Below, piece after piece: positions 9,801 through 16,971 of a stretch of DNA of 64,000 bases. The stretch comes from G958295645 sp965242735 (GTDB lineage Bacteria > Gemmatimonadota > Gemmatimonadetes > Longimicrobiales > Gaopeijiaceae), in the NCBI GenBank assembly GCA_965242735.1, contig OZ251497.1, positions 2,170,001 to 2,234,000 of the forward strand, read 5' to 3'. A program made the position numbers and the translations under genes. Each line of letters begins with the position of its first letter. Position 1 is the stretch's first letter. The notes beneath the pieces are model-generated. The model had not been told where the DNA came from, did not search any database, and worked only from the letters and a program-made list of their open reading frames with translations.

Positions 9801-9966
9801 GACGTGGGAGCGCGAGTCCGCGGACCGCATCCCCGTGGCGAGCTCCGGCTTTTCCGCCCGCTTCAACGTGCTGGGCATCGCGATCCTGGAAGCCTACTAC
9901 GCCTACCCGTGGCAGCGCCCGACCAAGGGCTGGCACTGGGGCTTCCACTTGGCGCCGGCTTGGTAG
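6889..9966 (+). CDS. Secreted HExxH metalloprotease-like / PD40 propeller / outer-membrane beta-barrel protein
   Basis: 1025 residues with a signal peptide (hydrophobic 16-32, cleavage near SSA-Q). The N-terminal third is a zinc-peptidase-like domain with ILGHELVHAFQYN (HExxH at about residues 144-148) and a downstream LVEGMAEYMS Glu helix, as in peptidase-MA-like enzymes. The middle has at least four PD40/TolB-like blades (SPDGRHIVF, WSPDSRKLAF, WSPDGRTVAF, WSPDGRTLVF). The last 350 residues look like a BamA-type surface-antigen barrel, with alternating aromatic strands and a C-terminal Trp. The three parts suggest an outer-membrane protein carrying a periplasmic protease and propeller. The substrate is unknown. 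No partner gene adjoins it. Confidence 0.8.
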   Translation: MDLPRRPFPRRAAVARIAAAAAVLLLALPAASSAQYFGRNKVQYEQFDFKVLTTKNWEVHYYPAAEASAEDMARMAERWYERFARAFQHEFERKKPLILYADHPDFQQTNTLSGAIGQGTGGVTESLKNRVIMPLTASYRETDRILGHELVHAFQYNIAQGRMGGGIMNLARMPLWLVEGMAEYMSMGRDHPHTAMWLRDHVLRDEKPTLSEITRNPKYFAYRFGQGLMSYLGGAYGDDALQDFYRVALQTGWEPAVEQVFGMPQDSLSEQWWEAVEAEFRPLMAGRTAPYETGDLLLCVECGAGRVNVAPSISPDGRHIVFQSEKDLFSMDLFLAEVETGRILRPLQRNQTPYIDGVRYIDTSGSWSPDSRKLAFVVQAGGNNQLAVLDVQSGNMEQRLYVGGLGAIQNPAWSPDGRTVAFTGSKGGLTDLYLWDTETNDVKQLTNDKHADLQPAWSPDGRTLVFVSDRGPDTDFSRLEFGNYSLAFLDLESLEVTSRTVFPGAKHTNPVYDRTGEGVYFVSDADGFADIYHMGLASGDMLRVTRTATGISGITMLSPAFSYSPEKDLLAFSIFHERGYIVNTGTASEMATTAPAVADAAGRVLPPRHPTFRSRIATYLDDPLTGLAAESVYSASQAEDYDPSLQLDYVGQPSLGIGADTYGTYVGGGTSAFFTDMLGNRFLGVALNANGTLKDIGGQAYFMNQKRRWNWGAGIQHTPYLFQQWGYNPQGNTFNIRRYRIFVDAVSGLVAYPLSSTRRLEAGLGFTRYSYDLEEDLFHLDPFGRAIAREQRDLPARDPLNLATASLAFVGDNSFHAFIGPVRGHRFRVGVETAYGTVDFQTLNVDYRRYFNRGGPLTLAARAWHLGRYGNIRSLYEKELNPYFLGYETLVRGYAADTFSRRECSITISGSNCPEVNRLYGHRIGVANLELRFPFTGVEEFGFINFPYIPIELTAFTDIGVAWDSEQPANWTWERESADRIPVASSGFSARFNVLGIAILEAYYAYPWQRPTKGWHWGFHLAPAW

Positions 9967-10073
9967 GGGGGCGGCATGCGATCGCAGTCGGAACGAAGAC
10001 GACCGCCGCCGGCACGACGGTGAGCAAGCCGGCAAGCCGGCAAGGCGGACGGCTCTCGGCGTAGCCCAGCCGC

Positions 10074-11042
10074 CTATAGCTTCGTCAGTTTTGGCCCCAC
10101 GTAGACGACGTAGACCGGCTCGCCCGCACGAATCGGCCACGAGAAATGAAACCGGATTACGTCTCGCTTCATCTTGCCGTGCCAGCCGCAGAGCAACGAC
10201 TCCCCGGCCACCTTCGGATGTCTAAACGTAAGCTGATCGCGAAACATCTGCTCCTCCCTCTTGGACGAAGCTGAGAAGACGGCTTGGCCGGAGAAGTATT
10301 GCGCCCTGATTTGATGGCCTTCGGGAGTCATTGCTCCATCTTCGCCAAAGCAAGCCGCCAAGCGGTTCAGAATTCCGAAGAGCTTCATCAGGTGATCAGC
10401 CGAGGTCTTCTTGAACGGCACACCTTCAAGGTGAACGAAGCACCCGTCGACAAACCCGAGCCTTTGGAACCGTTGCGCCGACGCATCTCGCAACCCCTGC
10501 CACGACCCAATCGGCGGCGCGGCCGCCTCGAGCGCTCTTCTCAACGCTGCTGCATTCCGCCAGTTATCCAACGGCACCGTCCTCGCGCTTTCGTTCCCAT
10601 CTTTCCCTGTTTGGCGCCAAATCACCGAGACGGGAGTCCGATCCCAGTCCGAGGGAACCAAGCTGACTAAATCCGTCTTGACACCCATAAGGGTGCGATA
10701 CGCTGCCTCTCCCACCGCCGAATCCTTCATGCTGTCGCCGGTCCCGTCCAACTCCAGCTTTTCGTCTTCGCCGTGCTCGCGCCTGTCGTCCCAAAATGGC
10801 CCCTTTCGATTCAACCAGGCCATCACCGATCGTCGTTGCGCTTCTCCCAATGTCTGGACAGCCTTCGCCATTGGCGTCCTCGGCATCGGCTTCGCGTTCG
10901 CCATATGCCGACTACAGAGGAGGTCTCGCTTCCACTGCCGGGCGACGGCGCGCATCGCCATCAGCTCTTCCAACGAGTTTTGAAATTGCCCAACATCGTA
11001 AAACTGCTCGTGAATCGATCGCTCATTGGCCAAGAGATCCAT
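10074..11042 (-). CDS. Unknown protein, third gene of the DUF262/DUF3696 cassette
   Basis: About 322 residues from the ATG at 11042. A TTG at 11060 would instead overlap the ATPase gene by 17 bp. I do not recognise the family with certainty. The N-terminal half is helical and basic. The last 40 residues form a distinctive module: a CGWHGKMKR segment, then RFHFSWPI, then VYVVYVGPKLTK, which looks like a compact beta-sheet. GC content is lower than the flanking genes and matches the two genes upstream, so the three probably arrived together. The tight coupling to an ATPase suggests an effector or adaptor role, which is inference. Confidence 0.7.
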   Translation of the reverse strand: MDLLANERSIHEQFYDVGQFQNSLEELMAMRAVARQWKRDLLCSRHMANAKPMPRTPMAKAVQTLGEAQRRSVMAWLNRKGPFWDDRREHGEDEKLELDGTGDSMKDSAVGEAAYRTLMGVKTDLVSLVPSDWDRTPVSVIWRQTGKDGNESARTVPLDNWRNAAALRRALEAAAPPIGSWQGLRDASAQRFQRLGFVDGCFVHLEGVPFKKTSADHLMKLFGILNRLAACFGEDGAMTPEGHQIRAQYFSGQAVFSASSKREEQMFRDQLTFRHPKVAGESLLCGWHGKMKRDVIRFHFSWPIRAGEPVYVVYVGPKLTKL

Positions 11043-11043
11043 T

Positions 11044-12210
11044 TCAAGACCAGCCAGCAAGGTAGTTCATGTCTTTGTCGAATTGATCAAAGAAGCCATC
11101 GGGCCATTCGTCAATGTTGCCTTCTTCGTCGATGTCGGGGCTTTCCACTTGCGATCGTCCAGTTTCCATCGCGTCGCCGCGCGACCGAAAGAAATGAAGA
11201 GCTACGCGGTTGGCCTTCAATCTACCATCCTTCACCGCCCGGCGCACTCCGTTGAGCACATGATCGCTGTGCGTCTCCACAACGACTTGCACGCCTGCCG
11301 CCGCAACTTCGCCCAAGAACATGCCCATCTTCGTCTGTCCCGCCGGATGAAGATGAGCTTCCGGATTCTCAACCAGCAGGAGGTCATCCACATCGCAGGA
11401 CAGCGCGGCCACGACGACAGGAAGGACCTGCATCAGGCCAAACCCAGTGTGTCCTGGTCGATGGAAATTCGTGTCGCTCGACGTACGAACACCCAATCTG
11501 ACCGTACTCGTGCCTATCAGCCGCACCACTTCTAGCTCGAAGCGCGGGAAAAAAGTTCCCATTCGCGCTTCCACCTGTCTCGTCCATGTACGCGGATGAC
11601 CTTCCAGCACCAAGGAGTCGAGTACTTCTCGGCGTTCCGCCGCGTAGAGAACGCTCGCCGTGTGCTCGCCTCCGGGACCCACGGCATCGGTCTCCTGTGG
11701 GTCCATCATCGCATATTGATCCCGAGGTCCCAGTCTCTCTGCTGTCAGATAACACAAATTCCGAAGCTTGGCGACCAAGTCGGGATGAGACTGCCGCTCT
11801 GCCAGCCCATCGTCGCCTTCCAACGGAAACAACCATCGCAATGCATCCGGGGTGTCCACCTCAGAGTCGCCGATGCGTACCCGTCGCACCTCCATCGACA
11901 TCTCCGTGCGTTCCCCGGAGAACCACCAACGATGCTCTTCGTCGTCGTCCCAAAGCGCAATCTCGAGCGAACGACGGCCCTCGACTTGATCCACTACGTC
12001 CGCAACGGTGCCTAGTCGTACAGCTGCTCCGTTCAGCATCAACTTCTTGGACCACTCGTGGTCGCAGATCGTCTGATGAAGCACCGCTAATGCCTGAAGA
12101 ACCGACGACTTGCCTGCTGCATTCGTGCCAGAGAGCATAGTAAGCGAGCGAAACGACAATCTCAACAACGAAAAGCACTTAAAATGGCGAAGGTCGACTC
12201 TCGTGATCAT
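11044..12210 (-). CDS. AAA/ABC-type ATPase with DUF3696-like C-terminus
   Basis: 388 residues. The start ITRVDLRHFKCF followed by Walker A GTNAAGKSS (28-36) is typical of RecF/SMC/OLD-like AAA proteins. Walker B with the catalytic Glu is LLLVENPEAHLHP, and the switch-His region is VVVETHSDHVLNG. The C-terminal SPDIDEEGNIDEWPDGFFDQ matches the DUF3696 type of tail. There is no TOPRIM domain, so it differs from classical OLD nucleases. The gene starts inside the DUF262 gene (4-bp ATGA overlap) and ends next to the third gene, so the proteins are likely made together. Such ATPases often act as sensors in phage-defence systems. Confidence 0.88.
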   Translation of the reverse strand: MITRVDLRHFKCFSLLRLSFRSLTMLSGTNAAGKSSVLQALAVLHQTICDHEWSKKLMLNGAAVRLGTVADVVDQVEGRRSLEIALWDDDEEHRWWFSGERTEMSMEVRRVRIGDSEVDTPDALRWLFPLEGDDGLAERQSHPDLVAKLRNLCYLTAERLGPRDQYAMMDPQETDAVGPGGEHTASVLYAAERREVLDSLVLEGHPRTWTRQVEARMGTFFPRFELEVVRLIGTSTVRLGVRTSSDTNFHRPGHTGFGLMQVLPVVVAALSCDVDDLLLVENPEAHLHPAGQTKMGMFLGEVAAAGVQVVVETHSDHVLNGVRRAVKDGRLKANRVALHFFRSRGDAMETGRSQVESPDIDEEGNIDEWPDGFFDQFDKDMNYLAGWS

Positions 12211-13304
12211 CCGAGCGTCTCTTTCAGCATAACACGCGTGCTGTCAAAGCGATACAGGACCTGCTTTGTGTCGTTGGTGGCATACGTGATCGACTTGACA
12301 AAACCGTCATCCTTCAGAAGGGCTCGCATAGAGTGTTGCAATCGTTTTTTCTTTGCGACTATTGTGTGTTTGTCATAGCAAGACAGACCGGTGGACATGA
12401 CGTCCCACAAAGATGCATTCAAGACGCTGCGACCTTTCCTTTCCGGCGAAAACCTGCGAAAAGCGTTCTCGCGGAAAACGGTGAAATTGTTTTTGAGGCC
12501 AATATGGAGATCTTTCGACAACTTGGCGAGCTGGTCGTCATCCATGCTGTTCATGTTTCGCAATGTTTTTGCGAGAAAATCATCCATGCTCCCTCGATAC
12601 TGGTCAGATCCAAGCAACTTGAATGCGCAAAATCGATTGACGAATTCTCGATCTCGCATCGTCTTGTAGTTCAGGCTTCTCCCTGTTGCCATCTGGAACA
12701 TCTTGGACTTTACCGCATCTCTCAAGAAACGAGTGCCATTTCCCATGAACAAGCAGTTGCGCATCTGTTGTCGAGACAATGGAACGCCAGAATTTACTCT
12801 ATCGAAGATATCCAGCTTGGCCCGATCGGGAACCTTGGAATCCATCGTATAGATAATGAGGTTGCAATCTTCGATGCGATTCTGCAACTTGGACGGCAAG
12901 TCGGAGAATTTCTTGCCGTTGAATTCATCTAGAGCGATGTCACGCAACGCCAGTTTATCTCGCAGGAAGAGATCGAACGTGGACAGGCGCTGGAGCCCGT
13001 CAACGACAATCATCCGGCCTTCGGAGTCCTCCGCAAGATACAGTACCGGCAAGGGGATCCGAAGGATGACGGATTCGATCAGCTTGCTCTGCTGGTCTTT
13101 CCGCCAGATGAATTCGCGCTGGAAGTCCGGATCAAGCACAAACTGACCGTTCTTGATGCGGCGAACTACTTCGTAGACGGTCCGGCTCTCGTGCCGGATT
13201 AGGAGATCGTCCAGCGGATAATCGCTCCACAACGCCTCGGGCTCGGCCACGCCCTCGGGTTCTTGGACCGTCGAGGAGGAGACGGCGGGGTCGGCGTCAG
13301 GCAT
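12207..13304 (-). CDS. DUF262 (GmrS-N / ParB-like) domain protein
   Basis: 365 residues. The DUF262 motifs are present: LDPDFQREFIWRKDQQSKLIESVILRI at about 57-83 is the family's P-QR-W-LI-S pattern, and VVDGLQRLSTF (100-110) is the DGQQR nucleotide-handling motif with Leu replacing the first Gln. DUF262 occurs in type IV restriction (GmrSD), SspE and other defence proteins. No C-terminal HNH (DUF1524) nuclease domain is visible; the rest is helical and Lys/Arg-rich. The DNA is distinctly lower in GC than neighbours, which indicates horizontal transfer. It is the first gene of a three-gene overlapping unit. Confidence 0.88.
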   Translation of the reverse strand: MPDADPAVSSSTVQEPEGVAEPEALWSDYPLDDLLIRHESRTVYEVVRRIKNGQFVLDPDFQREFIWRKDQQSKLIESVILRIPLPVLYLAEDSEGRMIVVDGLQRLSTFDLFLRDKLALRDIALDEFNGKKFSDLPSKLQNRIEDCNLIIYTMDSKVPDRAKLDIFDRVNSGVPLSRQQMRNCLFMGNGTRFLRDAVKSKMFQMATGRSLNYKTMRDREFVNRFCAFKLLGSDQYRGSMDDFLAKTLRNMNSMDDDQLAKLSKDLHIGLKNNFTVFRENAFRRFSPERKGRSVLNASLWDVMSTGLSCYDKHTIVAKKKRLQHSMRALLKDDGFVKSITYATNDTKQVLYRFDSTRVMLKETLG

Positions 13305-13416
13305 AATCGGTCGCGTGGCCTCTGGCGGTCAAGGTCGAATCGCGCGTGAGCGGGAGCTTCCGGCGATCTCGTTGGTCGTGCGCCGGAACGCCGGACCATC
13401 TCGTCGCTCGCCCAAT

Positions 13417-14364
13417 CTAAAACACCTTGATGCTGATGTAGCGGCCGGGGTTCTCCTTGACGTCGTCCAGGAGGTCCTTCAGGCTGGCGGCGGCGGCATT
13501 GAGGGAATGGTAGAGGGAGTCGTTCGCGAAGAGCTGGCCGACGGTGCCTTCGCCGCGTTCGATGCGGGCCAGCAGGGCGTCCAGGCGCGACGCGGCGGTC
13601 TCGGCGGTGGCGGCGGTGCGGTCGAGCGTGGCGATCGCGGACTCGGCGGAAGCGACCGCGCGGCGCCATTCCTCGGCCTCGGTGATGCCCTCCACGTTCT
13701 CGGCGGAGCGGGCCAGGCTCTCGGTGATCGAACGGATCTCCGCCGCTTGGTCGTCGAAGACGCGGGCGAGGCCTTGTAGCAGATCGCGCAGGGCCGTGAC
13801 GGCGGAGGCGGTCCCGGCGACCGTGGAATCGGACAGCAGCGCCTGAATTCGGGCGAGCACATCCTGCGCGCCGCCTGCCAGGTCGCCCGCCTGATCGAAG
13901 ACGCCGGCGACGGACGTGCCGGGCAGTTCGTCCCATGCCGACATTGCGCCGCCCCCGTCTCCCGGAACGACGGAGACCACCATGCCGCCGAGAAGTCCCG
14001 CGCTGGCCAGCTCGGCGCGCGAGCCGCGGGGCACGTCCCATTCGCCGTTGATTTCCAGCGTGACCGTCACGCCGCCCCGGGCCAGCTCGAAGTCGTGGAC
14101 GCGCCCGATGTTGATGCCGCGCATGCGCACGGGGTCGCCGCGGCGAATTCCCTGGGCGTCCTCGACGTGGGTCGTCATCATGTAGCGGCCCCGGAACATG
14201 GCCGGGCTGGTCATCGAGAACAGAATCGTGAAGAAGGCCGCGATGCCCAGGATCACGAAGATGCCCACGCGGAACTCGCGGGCGCGCGCCGTTGGCGGGA
14301 CGGCGGCCAGGACTTCCCGGTCGTCCAGCCGGCGGCGCGGCGCGGTCTCGGAATTGTTGGTCAT
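13417..14364 (-). CDS. mlaD: MlaD-family MCE protein, lipid transport
   Basis: 315 residues. One N-terminal transmembrane helix (about 30-52, FRVGIFVILGIAAFFTILFSM) anchors a periplasmic MCE domain (about 60-140, with GIRRGDPVRMRGINIGRV). A long alpha-helical or coiled-coil tail follows, longer than in E. coli MlaD. MlaD is the substrate-binding component of the MlaFED ABC transporter that moves phospholipids between the inner and outer membranes. The ATG at 14364 overlaps the mlaF stop by 4 bp, so it is the last gene of the operon read from 16635 leftwards. Confidence 0.92.
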   Translation of the reverse strand: MTNNSETAPRRRLDDREVLAAVPPTARAREFRVGIFVILGIAAFFTILFSMTSPAMFRGRYMMTTHVEDAQGIRRGDPVRMRGINIGRVHDFELARGGVTVTLEINGEWDVPRGSRAELASAGLLGGMVVSVVPGDGGGAMSAWDELPGTSVAGVFDQAGDLAGGAQDVLARIQALLSDSTVAGTASAVTALRDLLQGLARVFDDQAAEIRSITESLARSAENVEGITEAEEWRRAVASAESAIATLDRTAATAETAASRLDALLARIERGEGTVGQLFANDSLYHSLNAAAASLKDLLDDVKENPGRYISIKVF

Positions 14365-15152
14365 GACATCTCCCCTGCGCCGAGGGCGGCTTCGGCGGCC
14401 GCCCGGTCCACGAAGGCGCGCACGACGGGGTCGTCAGCGGTGCGAAAGTCGTCCGGGCCGCCGCAGAAGCGAATCCGTCCGCCTTCGAGCATCGCCACGC
14501 GGTCGCACATCCACAATGCGCCCTCCACGTCGTGCGAAACAATCATCGAAGTCACCCGAAGCTCGCCCGAGAGCCTCTGGATGAGCCGTTCGACGGCAAC
14601 GGTGTTGACGGGATCCAGTCCCGTGGTCGGCTCGTCCCAGAGCAGGATGCGGGGGCGGCCCACGATGGCCCTCGCGATGCCCACGCGCTTCTTCATCCCG
14701 CCGGACAGCTCCGCGGGCAACAGGCGCATGACGGCGGCGGGGTCGAGGTTCACCAGGTCGAGCGCTTCCCAGACGGACCGGGCGGCCTCGTCGCGGCTCA
14801 TGCGGCGGAGGCGGACCGCGGGAAGTCCCATTTCGACGTTGCGGTACACGTCCATCGAGTCGAAGAGCGCCGCGTTCTGGAACACGTATCCCACCAGCTG
14901 CCGCACCCAGGCGAGCGAGCCGGCGCCTCCGAAGTACACCGAGCGGCCCGCCACCTCCACGTCGCCCCGGTCCGGCACGACCAGGCCGATCGTCGTCTTG
15001 AGAAGCACGCTCTTGCCGGTGCCGGACGGCCCGAAGAGCGCGAACATCTCGCCGTCGCGCACGTCCAGGTCGACGCCCGACAGGACGGGGCGGCCGAAGG
15101 CCTTGTGCGTGTTGCGGAAGCGGATGACGGCCTCGCCGGACGCGCCGCTCAT
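14361..15152 (-). CDS. mlaF: MlaF-family ABC transporter ATPase
   Basis: 263 residues, the expected length. Walker A is GPSGTGKSV (41-49), the ABC signature is LSGGMKKRVGIARAI, Walker B is ILLWDEPTTGLDP and the switch His lies in SMIVSHDVEGAL. It powers the MlaFED phospholipid transporter at the inner membrane. The ATG at 15152 overlaps the permease stop by 4 bp, and its own stop overlaps mlaD, so the three are translationally coupled. Confidence 0.95.
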   Translation of the reverse strand: MSGASGEAVIRFRNTHKAFGRPVLSGVDLDVRDGEMFALFGPSGTGKSVLLKTTIGLVVPDRGDVEVAGRSVYFGGAGSLAWVRQLVGYVFQNAALFDSMDVYRNVEMGLPAVRLRRMSRDEAARSVWEALDLVNLDPAAVMRLLPAELSGGMKKRVGIARAIVGRPRILLWDEPTTGLDPVNTVAVERLIQRLSGELRVTSMIVSHDVEGALWMCDRVAMLEGGRIRFCGGPDDFRTADDPVVRAFVDRAAAEAALGAGEMS

Positions 15153-15940
15153 TGCAGGAACAGGGGCGGGAAGAGGGCGTCCAGGATGAGCACGGTCAGC
15201 GTCTGGAACATGACCGAAGCGGTGGTGGCGCTCCCCACGCCCGCGGCGCCGCCCTTCGTGCGGAGGCCCATGTGGATCGCGATGACCGGGATGGCGAAGC
15301 CGAACGTCAGCGCCTTCATGAGCGAATAGACGAGGTCCCACGAGTGCCAGAACAGGCGCGCGCCGTAGAAGAAGGTCTCGGCGCTGAGGTCCGCGGACAC
15401 GTTCAGGGCGACGACGCCCGACGCGATGCCGGTCGCGTTGGCCAGTCCCACCAGAAGCGGCATGACGAGGAGACCGGCCAGGATCCGGGGCGCGCCCAGG
15501 GCGACGATCGGGTCGCGTCCCAGCGAATGGTAGGCGTCGATCTGCTCCGAGACGACCATCGTGCCCAGCTCGGCGGTGATCCGCGCGCCGACGCGCCCGA
15601 CCAGCACGACCGCGGTGAGCACCGGGCCGAGCTCGAGCACGATGCTCGTGACCGTGACGCTGCCGAGAATGTACAGGGGCACCATCGCCGTGATCTGGTA
15701 GCTGCCCTGCTGCGACGTGACCACGCCGGAGAGCAGCGCGGTGACCAGGACGATCGGGATGCTCTGCACGCCCATGACGTAGATCTGGCGCACGACTTCG
15801 CGCCACGACACGCGCAGCCGCACGACCGCCACAATCGTGGACGCCACCAAGTGCGCGATCTGGCCCGCGTGCTCGGCCCAGTCCTGCCACCACCGGCCGA
15901 CGGCTCGAACGGGGCGCCGGAGCACCCGCTCGACGATCAC
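15149..15940 (-). CDS. mlaE: MlaE-family ABC transporter permease
   Basis: 263 residues with five or so hydrophobic helices and the MlaE/YrbE core: IPIVLVTALLSGVVTSQQGSYQ, LELGPVLTAVVLVGRVGARITAELGTM and EQIDAYHSLGRDPI. It forms the membrane channel of the lipid ABC transporter with MlaF and MlaD. It overlaps the outer-membrane protein gene upstream and mlaF downstream by 4 bp each. Confidence 0.95.
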   Translation of the reverse strand: MIVERVLRRPVRAVGRWWQDWAEHAGQIAHLVASTIVAVVRLRVSWREVVRQIYVMGVQSIPIVLVTALLSGVVTSQQGSYQITAMVPLYILGSVTVTSIVLELGPVLTAVVLVGRVGARITAELGTMVVSEQIDAYHSLGRDPIVALGAPRILAGLLVMPLLVGLANATGIASGVVALNVSADLSAETFFYGARLFWHSWDLVYSLMKALTFGFAIPVIAIHMGLRTKGGAAGVGSATTASVMFQTLTVLILDALFPPLFLQ

Positions 15941-16635
15941 CTTCCGGGAGCGCGCGGAGCCGTGCGGGCACGCGACGGGCCGACCAGGAAGCCCAGCGAG
16001 ACCGTCTGCTGGTTCTGGTCCCGCGAAGCCAGCTCCTGGCGAACCTCCACGAACGGAACGAACACTTCAAGCCGGTCGAAGCGAAAGCCGGCGACCAGGA
16101 TCGCGGTCCAGCCGCGGGCCGCCTCCGACACCTCCGCGCCTCCAAGCCGCTGGTACGTGGCGCCCAGGCCGGCGTGGAAGGGGCCCTGGACGAAGCCCAC
16201 GAGGCCCGACGCGTCCCACTGCGAGCAGCCCTCGCAGTCGGGAAAGAAGTAGTCGAACGTGCCGAAGGCCGCCAAGCCGCCGACGACGAACCCCAGATCG
16301 ACCTCGGCGCGCCCGCCTGCGCCGAACTGTCCGTCCAGAACGCCGGTCTGGTAGACGCCGTGGCCGCCGACCCGGATCTGGGCCGCAGCGGCCTCCGGGG
16401 GCTGGAAGGCCGCCCATGCGGCCAAGGCGCACGCCAAGCCGAGGGCGACGGGGGCTGGAGGGCCGCCCAGCCGGCCAAGGCGCACGCCGATCCGAGGGCG
16501 CCGGGGGCTGGAACGCCGACCATCCGGCCAAGGCGCACGCCGATCCGAGGGCGCCGGGGGCGATGGGGACGCGGGTTCAGGGGGGTCTTCGGGAGCCGCG
16601 GCGCGGCGGCGGGAATTCCGGAGCGTCTTGGGCAT
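15937..16635 (-). CDS. Small outer-membrane beta-barrel-like protein, first gene of the mla operon
   Basis: From residue 86 the sequence is a typical small barrel: glycine-rich amphipathic strands (IRVGGHGVYQTGVL, FHAGLGATYQRLGG, LVAGFRFDRLEVFVPFVEVRQEL). A hydrophobic signal segment (VALGLACALAAWAAF) is followed by AAAAQ. The ATG at 16635 would give an odd 60-residue Pro/Arg-rich n-region translated through the repeats at 16398-16560. A GTG at 16485 gives a normal signal peptide instead. The gene overlaps mlaE by 4 bp, so it may be the outer-membrane partner of this Mla system. No homology to MlaA is visible. Confidence 0.7.
   Translation of the reverse strand: MPKTLRNSRRRAAAPEDPPEPASPSPPAPSDRRAPWPDGRRSSPRRPRIGVRLGRLGGPPAPVALGLACALAAWAAFQPPEAAAAQIRVGGHGVYQTGVLDGQFGAGGRAEVDLGFVVGGLAAFGTFDYFFPDCEGCSQWDASGLVGFVQGPFHAGLGATYQRLGGAEVSEAARGWTAILVAGFRFDRLEVFVPFVEVRQELASRDQNQQTVSLGFLVGPSRARTAPRAPGR
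16398..16560 (-). repeat. Three 53-bp tandem copies of signal-peptide coding DNA
   Basis: Three copies with period 53 bp (GGGGCTGG anchors at about 16398, 16451 and 16504). Because 53 is not a multiple of three, each copy is read in another frame. The copy next to the mature protein encodes ALGLACALAAWAAF, and the next copy encodes a similar ALGSACALAGWAAL in a different frame. Confidence 0.8.
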
Positions 16636-16971
16636 GGCGGTTCGTTGGGGATCCGCTGCGGAGCGTCGAGGGGCGTTCGCGGCAAAGCTCGCGTGGCCCC
16701 GGTGGCGTTTGTCCTGCGCGTGGAATCTAGCGAGGGCTCCGGGAGAAGGGGCTGCGAGGCGCGGCCGGTGGCGCCGGTTATCCTTGTGGAGGACATGTCG
16801 CCGAGCGGCCGCGAGGCAAGCGGAGGACGATCGCGGGCGCAGGGGGGCGGACACAGCGGTCTCGGGGGGCGAGGACGCACCGGTGCCTTTGCGCCCCGCA
16901 GGCGGCGACCAAGGAGGTCAGGCGCGGACCGGGATCTCGGGGACTCGCGCTCGGCGCCAAGGAGGCGGACA
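16636..16971. other. Divergent intergenic region, no gene seen
   Basis: 336 bp between the leftward mla operon and the rightward DUF6702 gene, so it should hold both promoters. I cannot point to convincing -35/-10 boxes. A short direct repeat of the GGCG(A)CCAAGGAGG type occurs at about 16907-16920 and 16955-16968. The second copy is the ribosome-binding site of the DUF6702 gene. Confidence 0.4.

Noticed and set aside
7122..10064. Long Arg/Pro-rich frame overlapping the HExxH protein
   Set aside because: Same-strand shadow of the 6889-9966 gene; no motif, and composition is typical of a frame-shifted GC-rich gene.
12207..13304. Calling the DUF262 gene a GmrSD type IV restriction enzyme
   Set aside because: The N-terminal DUF262 motif is present but the DUF1524 HNH nuclease half is not visible, and the partner is an ATPase, so the name would overreach.
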